From Sulfurovum sp. FS08-3 (GTDB lineage: Bacteria; Campylobacterota; Campylobacteria; Campylobacterales; Sulfurovaceae), in NCBI GenBank assembly GCA_000830175.1, contig JQIS01000010.1, positions 62,001 to 126,000 of the forward strand: 64,000 nucleotides of DNA, written 5' to 3'. The position numbers were made by a program, and so were the translations under genes. How positions within the stretch are numbered: position 1 is the stretch's first letter; the number at the start of each line of letters is the position of its first letter. Below are positions 26,302-34,870 of the stretch, in pieces. Below the pieces are notes generated by a model. That model made no database searches and was not told the origin of the DNA. It saw nothing but the letters and a program-made list of their open reading frames with translations.

Positions 26302-28004
26302 CTTTTTAGCTCCTTGAGGGATTGTTTCAAGCGTCTAATATCTTGCTCTATTTTATCAATTTTATCCACTTTTTTCAACCTCTTACTATCGAGCATCCTT
26401 TGGAGTTGGTTTTTGATAATGGGTTCACCGATGATAGAGATAATCTGTTCACAGTGTTTCAATTCACTTTTTGATAGTTTGTCTTTATTCAAAAGTGTGA
26501 TGACCTCATCTATCTTGCTCTTAGCAAACTCCCCCATCAGCCCACCGCTCATAAAGAAACTATCGCTTAGGAGAGTATGGATATTGGCTCCGAAGGTCTG
26601 CTTCTTCTCCACCCCTGCGACTTGTTTGCCATCTTTGAGGAAGATGATGTTTTGTTTGGGGAGGTCAGAGATGAGGAATGGGGAATGAGAAGCAAAAATT
26701 AAATGAAAGTTTTTTGCAGGAATCAATTTTAAAAAGTCTATCATATAACCAATCACTCTTTTTTGCCAGTCAGGATGAAAACCTATATCTATTTCATCTA
26801 ATAAAATAATTAAATCATTAATTTCTTTCTTTTGAATGATTGTGTTTTTGAATGAAAAAAGTTGATTCAAGATAAATAATAATTGTTGTTCTCCAAAACT
26901 TAATTCGTTGAGATTTTTATTATTTTTATCAAACAACTCTATAGCAAAAAATGGATAGCTAAAGGTAGAAAGAATTATATCGACTTCATTTTGATATAAT
27001 TGATTTATATCCCACTTAAAAAATATTTCTCCAGCGTGGACATCCTTAAATGGATTATAACCTATAGATTTAGCAATTTTTACATTTTGATTATCAGATC
27101 GAACATTGAATGACTTAAATGAATTTTGATAACAACGAAAATCTCCCATTCGATTACCTTTATGAAATTGATACAGGTTTTTTTGATATAAACTTTCGGG
27201 TAAATTTCTACCAGAAGCGTTTTTTTTAGCCTCTTTAATAAATTCTTCTGCACTACAATGATTACTTTCAGCATGTGGCATATGTAAAATATATAAAAGG
27301 TTTTCTATTGCTTCGTTTGGTTTATTTTCCTCAAACAAACTGATAGTTTCATCAATTATTTGTTTAAAAGCATTGCCTAGATTTGTATCTAGGTGTTCTA
27401 GTTTTAAATTTTCAATATATGATGTAACAGAAACTTGTATAATGTGGGGAGTGAAATACTTTCCAAATACATGATTTAAATTTTTTTCTTTAATAAACAA
27501 ATAATTGCGTACAATATTTTCTAAATTTTGCTCTAACTCTTCATTGAGATTAATTATTCCATTCAGTTTTTTGGGAAATTGCAATTCACTAAAATTGCCG
27601 ATAGTCTTCTCGTATGTAAAAGAATAATCAAAGATAGGAAATGATATCCTATCCGTATCAATTTTCTTATATTGCTCCTTCCCTATGTATTTCTCTTTAT
27701 CTCCTAAATAATATTTTTCATTAGCACAATCAATAAATATAGCGAATCCATCTTGTCCATCTCGAAGTCGGTTACTGCTTAAAAGGTTTAAAAAAATCAA
27801 CAAACTACTCTTCCCGCTCCCATTCTCCCCCACAATAGCCGTGATATTGATATTGGGAGGGAAGATATCGACGAAGTCGGGATTGTCTTCTATCGTGAGT
27901 TTATTTGATTCATCGTCATACTCACAGCGAAACCTCGGCGAAAAATTAAACCCCTGCTCTTTGATATTTTTATACTCTTCAACCCAAAGATAAACTAATT
28001 CCAT
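26298..28004 (-). CDS. AAA/ABC-type ATPase of a defence operon (Septu PtuA-like)
   Basis: A 568-residue SMC/ABC-like ATPase with Walker A GENGSGKSS (residues 59-67), signature LNELSFGEQQLL (about residue 370), Walker B ILLDEIDIGFHPDW (about residue 400), H-loop FASHSPFLI and a charged C-terminal tail. The central part (about 26700-27700) is clearly more A+T-rich than neighbouring housekeeping genes, which suggests transfer. It is the first gene of the overlapping set ATPase-MntA-HepT-HNH. The likely job is sensing infection and controlling the nuclease(s). Confidence 0.82.
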   Translation of the reverse strand: MELVYLWVEEYKNIKEQGFNFSPRFRCEYDDESNKLTIEDNPDFVDIFPPNINITAIVGENGSGKSSLLIFLNLLSSNRLRDGQDGFAIFIDCANEKYYLGDKEKYIGKEQYKKIDTDRISFPIFDYSFTYEKTIGNFSELQFPKKLNGIINLNEELEQNLENIVRNYLFIKEKNLNHVFGKYFTPHIIQVSVTSYIENLKLEHLDTNLGNAFKQIIDETISLFEENKPNEAIENLLYILHMPHAESNHCSAEEFIKEAKKNASGRNLPESLYQKNLYQFHKGNRMGDFRCYQNSFKSFNVRSDNQNVKIAKSIGYNPFKDVHAGEIFFKWDINQLYQNEVDIILSTFSYPFFAIELFDKNNKNLNELSFGEQQLLFILNQLFSFKNTIIQKKEINDLIILLDEIDIGFHPDWQKRVIGYMIDFLKLIPAKNFHLIFASHSPFLISDLPKQNIIFLKDGKQVAGVEKKQTFGANIHTLLSDSFFMSGGLMGEFAKSKIDEVITLLNKDKLSKSELKHCEQIISIIGEPIIKNQLQRMLDSKRLKKVDKIDKIEQDIRRLKQSLKELKR

Positions 28005-28021
28005 AATCTACCTTTCACAGC

Positions 28022-28036
28022 GTGGATTACACCCAC
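28022..28036. repeat. REP-like palindrome at the right edge of the ATPase/HNH operon
   Basis: GTGGATTACACCCAC matches GTGGATGCAACCCAC at 24703-24717 in 12 of 15 positions and in the same orientation. It lies just upstream of the ATPase gene and just past the truncated yhcG gene. The remaining bases to 28186 hold no convincing gene. Confidence 0.4.
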
Positions 28037-28186
28037 TCTACGTGTATTAAGAGTAAAATAGCTCTCTTTTAAATCCATAACTCCAATAGGTGTCTCTAGG
28101 TAGGAGTTTGGGAAGGAGGAGAATATTTTGCATTGTATTGGTTTTGCGTTCGATGAAAGCAAACCTACATACTTAATGTTTATCAT

Positions 28187-28642
28187 TTAAACCCTCTCTA
28201 TTTGGTGAATGAGTAGATTGCGACTGTAGCTACTCTCTTTGGTTTTTTGTATATAAAAGATTGCTTCTTTGATGCTTTTACTCTTTTGTATAATAGCGAT
28301 ATTGTGTCCCCATGGTATCTCAACCAATTGTGAAACAACTTGTTTCGCAATTGCATCATCTTGAGAATAGAAAAGATACCACTTTCGTATAAGCTCTAAG
28401 TTTCTTTTGGAAAAGCCTTTCATGGTGGGAAACTCTTTTGATAAATCTTGGCTCATTTGAGTCAAAAAACCACTGCCCCAATGAGTATCTTTTTGTTTGG
28501 CTACAATATCAGCTCCCAACTCCCAATAAAATTGAAGCAGTTCACTATTGACTTTGAGAGAGGCTTTTATTTGAACTTGTCGTACTCTGTTTTTAATACT
28601 TTGTAGAAACTCTTGATACTCTTGGCTTTGGATGTTTGACAT
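28187..28642 (-). pseudogene. Truncated YhcG/DUF1016 nuclease (N-terminal domain only)
   Basis: The 151-residue frame matches the DUF1016 N-terminal domain (LLQFYWELGADIV-type helix, FPTMKGFSKRNLELIRKWY, then VEIPWGHNIAII). Full-length YhcG proteins are about 340 residues, with a PD-(D/E)XK nuclease domain that is missing here. The frame stops exactly where the linker to the nuclease domain would begin. The first ten codons are duplicated just upstream. It is probably a leftover from insertion or deletion next to the ATPase operon. Confidence 0.75.
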
Positions 28643-28713
28643 ATTGCTTCGCTTTTTGGATTATGGAAAGATAGAGACTTGATACTCTTGGCTTTGGATG
28701 TTTGACATATTGC
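28612..28713. repeat. 36-bp direct repeat, 66-bp period, duplicating the yhcG 5' end
   Basis: The 36 bases at 28612-28647 recur exactly at 28678-28713. Each copy holds the ATG and first ten codons of the yhcG-like gene. The upstream copy is followed by a different 30-base segment and has no open frame of its own. Confidence 0.85.
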
Positions 28714-28753
28714 AATCCTAATTTCTTTTAAAATACAGTTTTTACAAAATATT

Positions 28754-28906
28754 TTATGAATCTTTCAACTCCCCGTTTTCATCGAGCATATCGATACGTC
28801 TGCCTTGGGGGTCGAATTTGTTGCGGTAGTAGGCACGGATAAAGCCAAAGGTTAAAATCACAAAAAAAGTAGCCGCTACTATGTAAAAAATCTCTCCGAT
28901 ACTCAT
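28754..28906 (-). CDS. Small single-TM membrane protein (50 aa)
   Basis: ATG 28906 overlaps the trmL stop (ATGA). The product has one transmembrane helix (about residues 6-24) followed by RAYYRNKFDPQGRRIDMLDE and a short acidic tail. The frame looks real by composition and coupling, but I do not recognise the family. Confidence 0.6.
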   Translation of the reverse strand: MSIGEIFYIVAATFFVILTFGFIRAYYRNKFDPQGRRIDMLDENGELKDS

Positions 28907-29394
28907 ATTTTATCCTTCATCTCTATTGTTATTTTTTGAAATCCCTCATAGTTTTGACGCAACGCTTCATAGGCTACTATCCCTACCGATACGCTTAGAT
29001 TGAGGCTTCTTCCCTCGCCGCCCATGGGAATGGTGAGGCATCTATCGGGGTTGTTTTGGAGTACTTTTTCATCCAAACCTTTGGACTCTGAACCAAAGAG
29101 TAGGTAATCCCCCTTGCAAAAGGTCGCATCAAAGTAGAGATTATCGGTTTTGGTTGTCGCTAAATGGGTTGTTTTGTCGATAGGGTGTGCCTCCAAAAAA
29201 TCCTCAAAGCTCTCCCAAACCACCAAATCAAGCTTGTGCCAATAATCCAGTCCTGCCCGACGCACCGCTTTTTGACTAATATCAAAGCCCAATGGCTTCA
29301 CAAGATGGAGCGTTGCCCCCAAATTGACGCAGAGTCTCCCAATCGTCCCCGTGTTTTGAGGAATCATGGGTTCAACGAGTACAATATTAAACAT
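28903..29394 (-). CDS. trmL: tRNA (cytidine(34)-2'-O)-methyltransferase TrmL
   Basis: A 163-residue SPOUT methyltransferase. It has the motifs MIPQNTGTIGRLC (about residues 9-21), LLFGSESKGLD and the knot region LTIPMGGEGRSLNLSVSVGIV. It methylates the wobble ribose of tRNA-Leu. It lies directly after purU on the minus strand. Confidence 0.93.
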   Translation of the reverse strand: MFNIVLVEPMIPQNTGTIGRLCVNLGATLHLVKPLGFDISQKAVRRAGLDYWHKLDLVVWESFEDFLEAHPIDKTTHLATTKTDNLYFDATFCKGDYLLFGSESKGLDEKVLQNNPDRCLTIPMGGEGRSLNLSVSVGIVAYEALRQNYEGFQKITIEMKDKI

Positions 29395-30228
29395 CTAAAA
29401 GACAATCGTGCGGTTTTGATGGATAAAGACTCTATCGTTGAGTACCAAATGCAACGCACGAGAGAGGACAATCTTCTCCACATCACGCCCAGCACTTTGC
29501 ATATCTTGCCAACTGTAGTTGTGATTGACGGCTATAACATCTTGTGAGATAATAGGCCCCTCATCCAAATCGCTTGTCACAAAATGCGCCGTAGCCCCGA
29601 TAATCTTAACCCCTCTCTCATAGGCCTGTTTGTAGGGATTAGCACCAATAAAAGCAGGAAGAAAGGAGTGGTGAATATTGATGATTTTCCACTCAAATCG
29701 TTTGACAAAGTTATCGCTAAGGATACGCATGTATTTTGCCAACACGATATAATCAAACGACAACTCACCCAAAACCTCAATCATGCGTTTTTCATGCTCG
29801 TGGCGGTCGATACCCTCCGTCGATACATGTATAAAAGGAATATCAAAACGTCTTGTCAAGGCTTTGAGATCTTTGTGATTGGCAATGACGGCTTCGATTT
29901 GGGCATTAAGCTCTCCCGCCTCCCAGCGTATCAAAATATCACCCAAAGCATGGGACTCTTTGGTAGCGAGTAAAACAATTCTTTTTTTTGCAGGGACTAT
30001 CACACGCACATGCGCTTCATGAGGTACAACCGCTTTGATGGCATTTTGAAGCGTATCGACTTCAAATATTCCGCTTACTTTGGTACGCATAAAAAATTTA
30101 TTGGTCTGTTCATCTACAAACTCTTGGTTTTTGTCGATATTGAGTCCCATCTCATAAAAAACTTTACTGATTTTATAAACCAACCCCTTCTCATCAGAAC
30201 AGTCGATTAGTACTCTGGCTTCTTTCAT
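29395..30228 (-). CDS. purU: Formyltetrahydrofolate deformylase PurU
   Basis: A 277-residue protein with an N-terminal ACT domain (about 1-80) and a formyltransferase-fold C-terminal domain carrying INIHHSFLPAFIGANPY (catalytic His region) and GATAHFVTSDLDEGPII (Asp region). It releases formate from 10-formyl-THF. It abuts rpiB upstream without a gap. Confidence 0.94.
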   Translation of the reverse strand: MKEARVLIDCSDEKGLVYKISKVFYEMGLNIDKNQEFVDEQTNKFFMRTKVSGIFEVDTLQNAIKAVVPHEAHVRVIVPAKKRIVLLATKESHALGDILIRWEAGELNAQIEAVIANHKDLKALTRRFDIPFIHVSTEGIDRHEHEKRMIEVLGELSFDYIVLAKYMRILSDNFVKRFEWKIINIHHSFLPAFIGANPYKQAYERGVKIIGATAHFVTSDLDEGPIISQDVIAVNHNYSWQDMQSAGRDVEKIVLSRALHLVLNDRVFIHQNRTIVF

Positions 30229-30681
30229 CTACAAATCCGCCCCAAAGCTGCAACTTTCGATTTTGGCAACTCTATCACTGTGGCGACCCCCCTCAAACTC
30301 ACTGCTACTAAAAGCATCAAGCATACTCTCTATCACGCCCAATCCCACCACACGACTACCAAAACACAAAATATTGGCATCGTTGTGGTTGCGTGTAATA
30401 CCTGCTGTGTAGGCATCGTGGCACAAAGCCGCTCTCACACCTGCGATTTTGTTGGCAGCAATCGAGATACCAATACCCGTACCGCAAATCAAAATCCCAA
30501 AACTACCCTTATCGCTCACAACGGCATTAGCACACGCTTTGGCAAAATCGGGATAATCAACCCGCTCACTGCTATGGGGGCCCAAATCTATAATCTCATG
30601 CCCTTTGCTTCGCAGATACTCTACCACAAAATCCTTGACCTCAAAGCCCGCATGGTCGGTGGCTATGTAAAATTTTTTCAT
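30229..30681 (-). CDS. rpiB: Ribose-5-phosphate isomerase B
   Basis: A 150-residue RpiB with DHAGFEVKD near the N-terminus, ILICGTGIGISIAANK (Cys/Thr active site) and RNHNDANILCFGSRVVG. It interconverts ribose-5-P and ribulose-5-P. It starts 8 bases after the AriB-like gene ends. Confidence 0.95.
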   Translation of the reverse strand: MKKFYIATDHAGFEVKDFVVEYLRSKGHEIIDLGPHSSERVDYPDFAKACANAVVSDKGSFGILICGTGIGISIAANKIAGVRAALCHDAYTAGITRNHNDANILCFGSRVVGLGVIESMLDAFSSSEFEGGRHSDRVAKIESCSFGADL

Positions 30682-30689
30682 TTTTTTCC

Positions 30690-31556
30690 TTATTGTTTAA
30701 ATAAATTCTTATTCATTTGAAGACTCCAATTGAACAAAGAGTTGTAAAGTTGAGAATTTTTAAAATACTCCATCGAATAAGCAACTCGTAAAGCTTTTTC
30801 TATCTCATTTCCATTAAAGCTTTTTAATAAATATTTGGCAATCAATTTTGTTACATCGTGTCCGCAAGATATTTGCAATTTATCCATTGATAACCTTTGT
30901 AAATCCTCTATTGTCTCTTGTAAACTTTGTGACGTTAAGGATAAATTTGCATTTTTATTTCTCGAATGTTCCAAAAGTGTTTTTAAAAAACTCTCTTGAT
31001 TAAAATTCACTCCTGTACTCCCTTGTTGAATAAAAGAACCGAAATTCAAGCCCTCAAATAATAAAGTATTATTGCCTTGTTTGTGATTAAACCATCGCAA
31101 ATAACCAATAGTTATCGCAGTATCATAAATGTTGTCTTTAAGATTTGAAAAAAACGCCGAGTTATTTGATTGAGTATGAGCATATTCACAAATAAGTGCT
31201 TCTAGTGCATCAGATTCTATCATCGAGATTTCTATATCATGATAATCAGTCATAAATAAATTTTCTATCGTTTGGGTATTTTCCAAATGGTCAAAATCGG
31301 CATCTTTGATACCAATGACGTGTTGATAGCCCTCTTCTTGAAGTTTTTGAAGGGCTTGAATGACTTTCTTATTTCCATTAAGTGATTCAACCTCAACGCA
31401 ATTCAAATCAAAGAGCTTTTTGAATAATCTAATATCTGTTTCACCCTCTAATAATACTAAAACTTTCTCTTCATTAGAGGGATGTTTAAGTATTAATCGA
31501 ATAGCTACCAACTTAGATGACAACTCATTGGAGGTTTCTCTTAGGCTATTGGACAA
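30690..31556 (-). CDS. ariB: AriB-like DUF4435 (TOPRIM) effector of a PARIS-type defence pair
   Basis: A 288-residue DUF4435 protein. The TOPRIM-like core is visible: VLVLLEGETDIRLF (Glu38), then IGIKDADFDHL (Asp85, Asp87, Asp89) and a later DIEISMIES strand. I accept a TTG start at 31556 because GGAGGAG lies 7 bases upstream, inside the ariA end, and the genes overlap by 11 bases. In PARIS, AriB is a nuclease released by the AriA ATPase when an anti-restriction protein is sensed. The pair is A+T-rich and inserted between rpiB and lepB. Confidence 0.8.
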   Translation of the reverse strand: MSNSLRETSNELSSKLVAIRLILKHPSNEEKVLVLLEGETDIRLFKKLFDLNCVEVESLNGNKKVIQALQKLQEEGYQHVIGIKDADFDHLENTQTIENLFMTDYHDIEISMIESDALEALICEYAHTQSNNSAFFSNLKDNIYDTAITIGYLRWFNHKQGNNTLLFEGLNFGSFIQQGSTGVNFNQESFLKTLLEHSRNKNANLSLTSQSLQETIEDLQRLSMDKLQISCGHDVTKLIAKYLLKSFNGNEIEKALRVAYSMEYFKNSQLYNSLFNWSLQMNKNLFKQ

Positions 31557-32868
31557 TCTCAGACTCCTCCAAATTAACGGTCAAATCCCACCTCTCATCA
31601 ATAATAAAAGGTGAATGCGTTGCAATAACAATATCCATCTTTTGGAGTTTGATAATATCTTCAATATCTTTCAAAAATGCTTTTTGCCATACAACATGGA
31701 GTGATATTTCAGGCTCATCAAGAAGCACCAAAGAGTTCTCTTGTACTTTAAACAAAAGCTCAAAAAGCAAAACAACCTCATGCTGTTCACCCGATGAGAG
31801 GTCGGTAAGTTTTAAAATATCACCTTTTTTTGTTTTGAAGATAAAGCCTTTTTCTTTGTCTATTTCAATGGATTTAAAATTAAAGCGTCGTTCATTGAGA
31901 ATATCACTAAAAAGTTCTATTTTTTGAATGAGTGCATCAAATACAGAGAGTTTTTGCTCATTATCTGCAATATACAGTGACAAAACCTTTGTTTCGCTCT
32001 CTTCAATACTATCATTTGAAAAGAGTGAGGTATCATCATCAAGTTTCAACAACCCATATTCAGATATCTTTTGTCGTTTTTCTTGTAGATTATTGAGTTT
32101 ATCTTTGAGTTCATCAACAGAGTAGGAGTGACTATTTTGCCCAAAAAGTCTTTTGGGAAAGCTACTATCGAGCGATTGGGTAATTTGTGCATATTCACCA
32201 ATCTTTTGTTTAATCAGTTTACTTAACTCTTGAGAGTATTTTTCTATTGTATCGGTGATAACTACATTTTCTCTCATACGATGGTCAGAGATTGGTTTTC
32301 TTAAAATCAAGCGTTGTTCTTGAATAAAATAGACGCTCATCTCTTTCAAGAAACTACTTATCTCCTTGGGAATATTACCATTAATGCGTTCTAATATCTC
32401 ATCTGGAAATTCATCATTATACTGCTCTAATATCTCTTGGGTTGTTAATCGTTCACCTGATAATTCATGAAGCCATCGATCAGCTCCTACTCTTCGTATA
32501 AACGGTGGTGTGAAATCTTCGATTATATGAGAGGGTATCGTATGTCTTATCTCTTTTTCCATCTCTTTTGTTGGGTAATGAAATATTGTTGCTTTGTTAT
32601 TTTTCTTTCTTAATATAAACTCTATTTTATCTTTTTTTTGTATCTCTAGTGTGTCATGATTCTTAAAAGTAAAAATAATTTTATCAAATACTAATTTAGT
32701 AAAAAATACAAATTTGTTATTAAATAAACTATAGATTATTTTAAGAGCTATTGTTTTGCCATAGCCATTGGGAGCAGTAAGAATGGTGATTCGCTCATCT
32801 TGATTTAAATCAATATCGTGATTAAAAGTTCCAAACAAACTATAGATTTTGACATTTAAAAGTTTCAT
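31546..32868 (-). CDS. ariA: AriA-like ATPase of a PARIS-type defence pair
   Basis: A 440-residue ABC/OLD-like ATPase. It has Walker A in TAPNGYGKT (residues 31-39, with Ala in place of the first Gly), a long coiled-coil middle (about 200-300), signature LSSGEQHEVVLL, Walker B SLVLLDEPEISLH and H-loop IATHSPFII. It is followed by the DUF4435 partner with an 11-base overlap, the AriA-AriB order. The pairing is what supports PARIS rather than a generic ATPase. The trigger specificity cannot be read from sequence. Confidence 0.8.
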   Translation of the reverse strand: MKLLNVKIYSLFGTFNHDIDLNQDERITILTAPNGYGKTIALKIIYSLFNNKFVFFTKLVFDKIIFTFKNHDTLEIQKKDKIEFILRKKNNKATIFHYPTKEMEKEIRHTIPSHIIEDFTPPFIRRVGADRWLHELSGERLTTQEILEQYNDEFPDEILERINGNIPKEISSFLKEMSVYFIQEQRLILRKPISDHRMRENVVITDTIEKYSQELSKLIKQKIGEYAQITQSLDSSFPKRLFGQNSHSYSVDELKDKLNNLQEKRQKISEYGLLKLDDDTSLFSNDSIEESETKVLSLYIADNEQKLSVFDALIQKIELFSDILNERRFNFKSIEIDKEKGFIFKTKKGDILKLTDLSSGEQHEVVLLFELLFKVQENSLVLLDEPEISLHVVWQKAFLKDIEDIIKLQKMDIVIATHSPFIIDERWDLTVNLEESEIVQ

Positions 32869-32890
32869 TCTTTGCCCCTTTGTGCTTTAT

Positions 32891-33877
32891 TTACTCTATC
32901 GGCTTCTCAAACTGCAAGGTGTCGATATTGCGTCCTATGCGTCCCCAGCGGATAGAGAAGCGTTCTTTGTTCCATAAGGCTTCGCACTCTTTTGAGTCAA
33001 GTTCTATTTTGCCGCACACTTCGCCTAGTCGTGCATGGTCTCTTCCTATGCCGCCAAAGCCCTCGCCTTTTAATACTTCATCGTAGCTTCGATGCTCTAC
33101 GCTAAAGTAAATAGCCCACGGCTTGCCCACGACCAAACGATAGGGGACTGATCCCCAAAATCGGCTATCGTTGGAGTTGTCACGGTTATCGCCTATCATA
33201 TAGAAGTGATCCTCTTCGACTTTTTTGTACAAAGCATTGACGGGTTTTTGTTCCAATTTATAAGCAGGTGCATCAAGCCCGTGGACAAAAACAGGGTGCA
33301 TATCAATATCTTTGTTGTACAAAACATAATTGAGGAGTATCTCAAAAATTGAGCTTTCCCCCTCGGGTTTGTATTGGATACCTGGGTATTTGGCTTGATA
33401 GGGATTGACCACCCAGAGTTTATCGTTGAGCTTTAGGATTTTGTTGGATGGATAGTTGCTTTTGATGTACTCATCGCCCTCGTGAAAGTGAATGAGCAAT
33501 CGATTTTCGACGTAGAGTATCTCATCGCCCCCCACGGCAACGCAACGTTTGACGTAATGGACTTTTTCGTTTTGAGGATAACGGAAGATAACAATATCCT
33601 CACGTTTGGGTCGCTCACCCCCAAAGAGATGCCCATCTCCATCAAAATCTGGCACAATAGGAATCTCAAGCCATGGCAAATGGGGGGTTGGGATACCGTA
33701 GCTAAACTTTTTGGCAAACAAAAAATCACCGATAAGCAATGTACGTTTCATCGAACCGCTAGGAATCACAAAGGATTGGGCTACAAAAAAGATCAAAAAG
33801 AGTACAATCACAATCGTACCCGTCCATGTTCCTGAGAAGTGATAAAGCTTGAGTAAAAACTCTTTTGTTTTTTTCAA
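32891..33877 (-). CDS. lepB: Signal peptidase I
   Basis: A 328-residue LepB with one N-terminal membrane helix, the catalytic Ser in IPSGSMKRTLLIGDFL (about residues 35-50), the catalytic Lys in YVKRCVAVGGDEI, and GDNRDNSNDSRFWG near the C-terminus. It cleaves signal peptides at the periplasmic face. The start is TTG 33877, with AAGGA upstream in the folD tail. It is coupled to folD. Confidence 0.93.
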   Translation of the reverse strand: MKKTKEFLLKLYHFSGTWTGTIVIVLFLIFFVAQSFVIPSGSMKRTLLIGDFLFAKKFSYGIPTPHLPWLEIPIVPDFDGDGHLFGGERPKREDIVIFRYPQNEKVHYVKRCVAVGGDEILYVENRLLIHFHEGDEYIKSNYPSNKILKLNDKLWVVNPYQAKYPGIQYKPEGESSIFEILLNYVLYNKDIDMHPVFVHGLDAPAYKLEQKPVNALYKKVEEDHFYMIGDNRDNSNDSRFWGSVPYRLVVGKPWAIYFSVEHRSYDEVLKGEGFGGIGRDHARLGEVCGKIELDSKECEALWNKERFSIRWGRIGRNIDTLQFEKPIE

Positions 33878-33878
33878 A

Positions 33879-34733
33879 TTAGTTGTCCTTGTTTCTATTT
33901 TGTGCCGATTTGAGGGTATTGCTTAGCAACATAGCAATCGTCATAGGCCCCACGCCTCCAGGTACGGGAGTAATGTAACTGCACTTTTTGCTTACGTTTT
34001 CAAAATCAACATCCCCCACCAAAGAGCCATCTTCTAAGCGGTTGATACCAATATCAATCACAATAGCCCCCTCTTTAATCATCTCTGATTTGATAAGCTT
34101 GGGTACACCTACGCCTACAATGACAATATCGGCTTTGGAGGTGTGCGATGCTAAATCTTTTGTAAAAATATGCGTGATAGTGACCGTTGCATGGGCATTG
34201 AGCATCAGAGATGCCATAGGTTTACCCACGATATTACTAGCCCCTACTACGCATACATCTTTGCCTTGAAGTTCAATAGCGTACTCTTTGAATATCTCCA
34301 TTACCCCCAGTGGAGTACAAGCCACAAAGCTATCAAGCCCTGTCACCAATCTTCCGACATTGTAAGCATGAAATCCATCCACATCTTTGATAGGGTCTAT
34401 CACTTCTAAAATTTTAGTCGTGTCGATATGTTTTGGCAGGGGAAGCTGCACCAATATGCCATCAATGCGAGGATTTTTATTCATCATTTTGATGGTTTCG
34501 ATAATCTCCTCTTGGGTAATTGTATTGGGCATTTCGTGGACGATAGAGTAAAACCCTACCTCTTTGCACGCTTTGGCTTTCATAGCGACATAGGCTCTTG
34601 AAGCGGGGTCGTCGCCTACGATAACAACGGCAAGACCAGGGATAATGTTTTTTTCTTCAATGAGCTTGGCGGTGGACTCTTTGATACTGTTTTTGATTTT
34701 TTGCGCTAACGCTTTTCCATCCATTAATTGCAT
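33879..34733 (-). CDS. folD: Bifunctional methylenetetrahydrofolate dehydrogenase/cyclohydrolase FolD
   Basis: A 284-residue FolD. The motifs seen are the catalytic Lys region SRAYVAMKAKACKEVGF, QLPLPKH, the NADP site VVGASNIVGKPMASLML and TPVPGGVGPMTIAML. It interconverts one-carbon folates. It is the first gene of the folD-lepB unit, with a TATAAT about 30 bases upstream on the minus strand. Confidence 0.96.
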   Translation of the reverse strand: MQLMDGKALAQKIKNSIKESTAKLIEEKNIIPGLAVVIVGDDPASRAYVAMKAKACKEVGFYSIVHEMPNTITQEEIIETIKMMNKNPRIDGILVQLPLPKHIDTTKILEVIDPIKDVDGFHAYNVGRLVTGLDSFVACTPLGVMEIFKEYAIELQGKDVCVVGASNIVGKPMASLMLNAHATVTITHIFTKDLASHTSKADIVIVGVGVPKLIKSEMIKEGAIVIDIGINRLEDGSLVGDVDFENVSKKCSYITPVPGGVGPMTIAMLLSNTLKSAQNRNKDN

Positions 34734-34837
34734 TGTAATGACTCTTTAAATTTTTGTGACATTATAGCAAAAAAAGATAATAGCACTAAAACGTTGCGAT
34801 AATCCACGCCTATAAGTCAAACTTCAAGAGATAGTGA

Positions 34838-34867
34838 GTATCCTACCAAAAACAGTTTTGAGGATAC
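34838..34867 (+). promoter_or_regulatory. 5'-UTR hairpin sequestering the moxR ribosome site
   Basis: GTATCCT (34838-34844) pairs with AGGATAC (34861-34867), and inside it CAAAA pairs with TTTTG around an ACAG loop, about 12 paired bases with a 2-base bulge. The 3' arm contains the GAGGATA ribosome site of the ATG at 34871. Folding would block initiation, so this could be a temperature- or factor-responsive switch. Confidence 0.45.
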
Positions 34868-34870
34868 CCA

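Noticed and set aside
27995-28186. 63-codon minus-strand frame between the ATPase gene and yhcG
   Set aside because: It has no ribosome site or recognisable domain, includes the REP-like palindrome, and reads like intergenic sequence.
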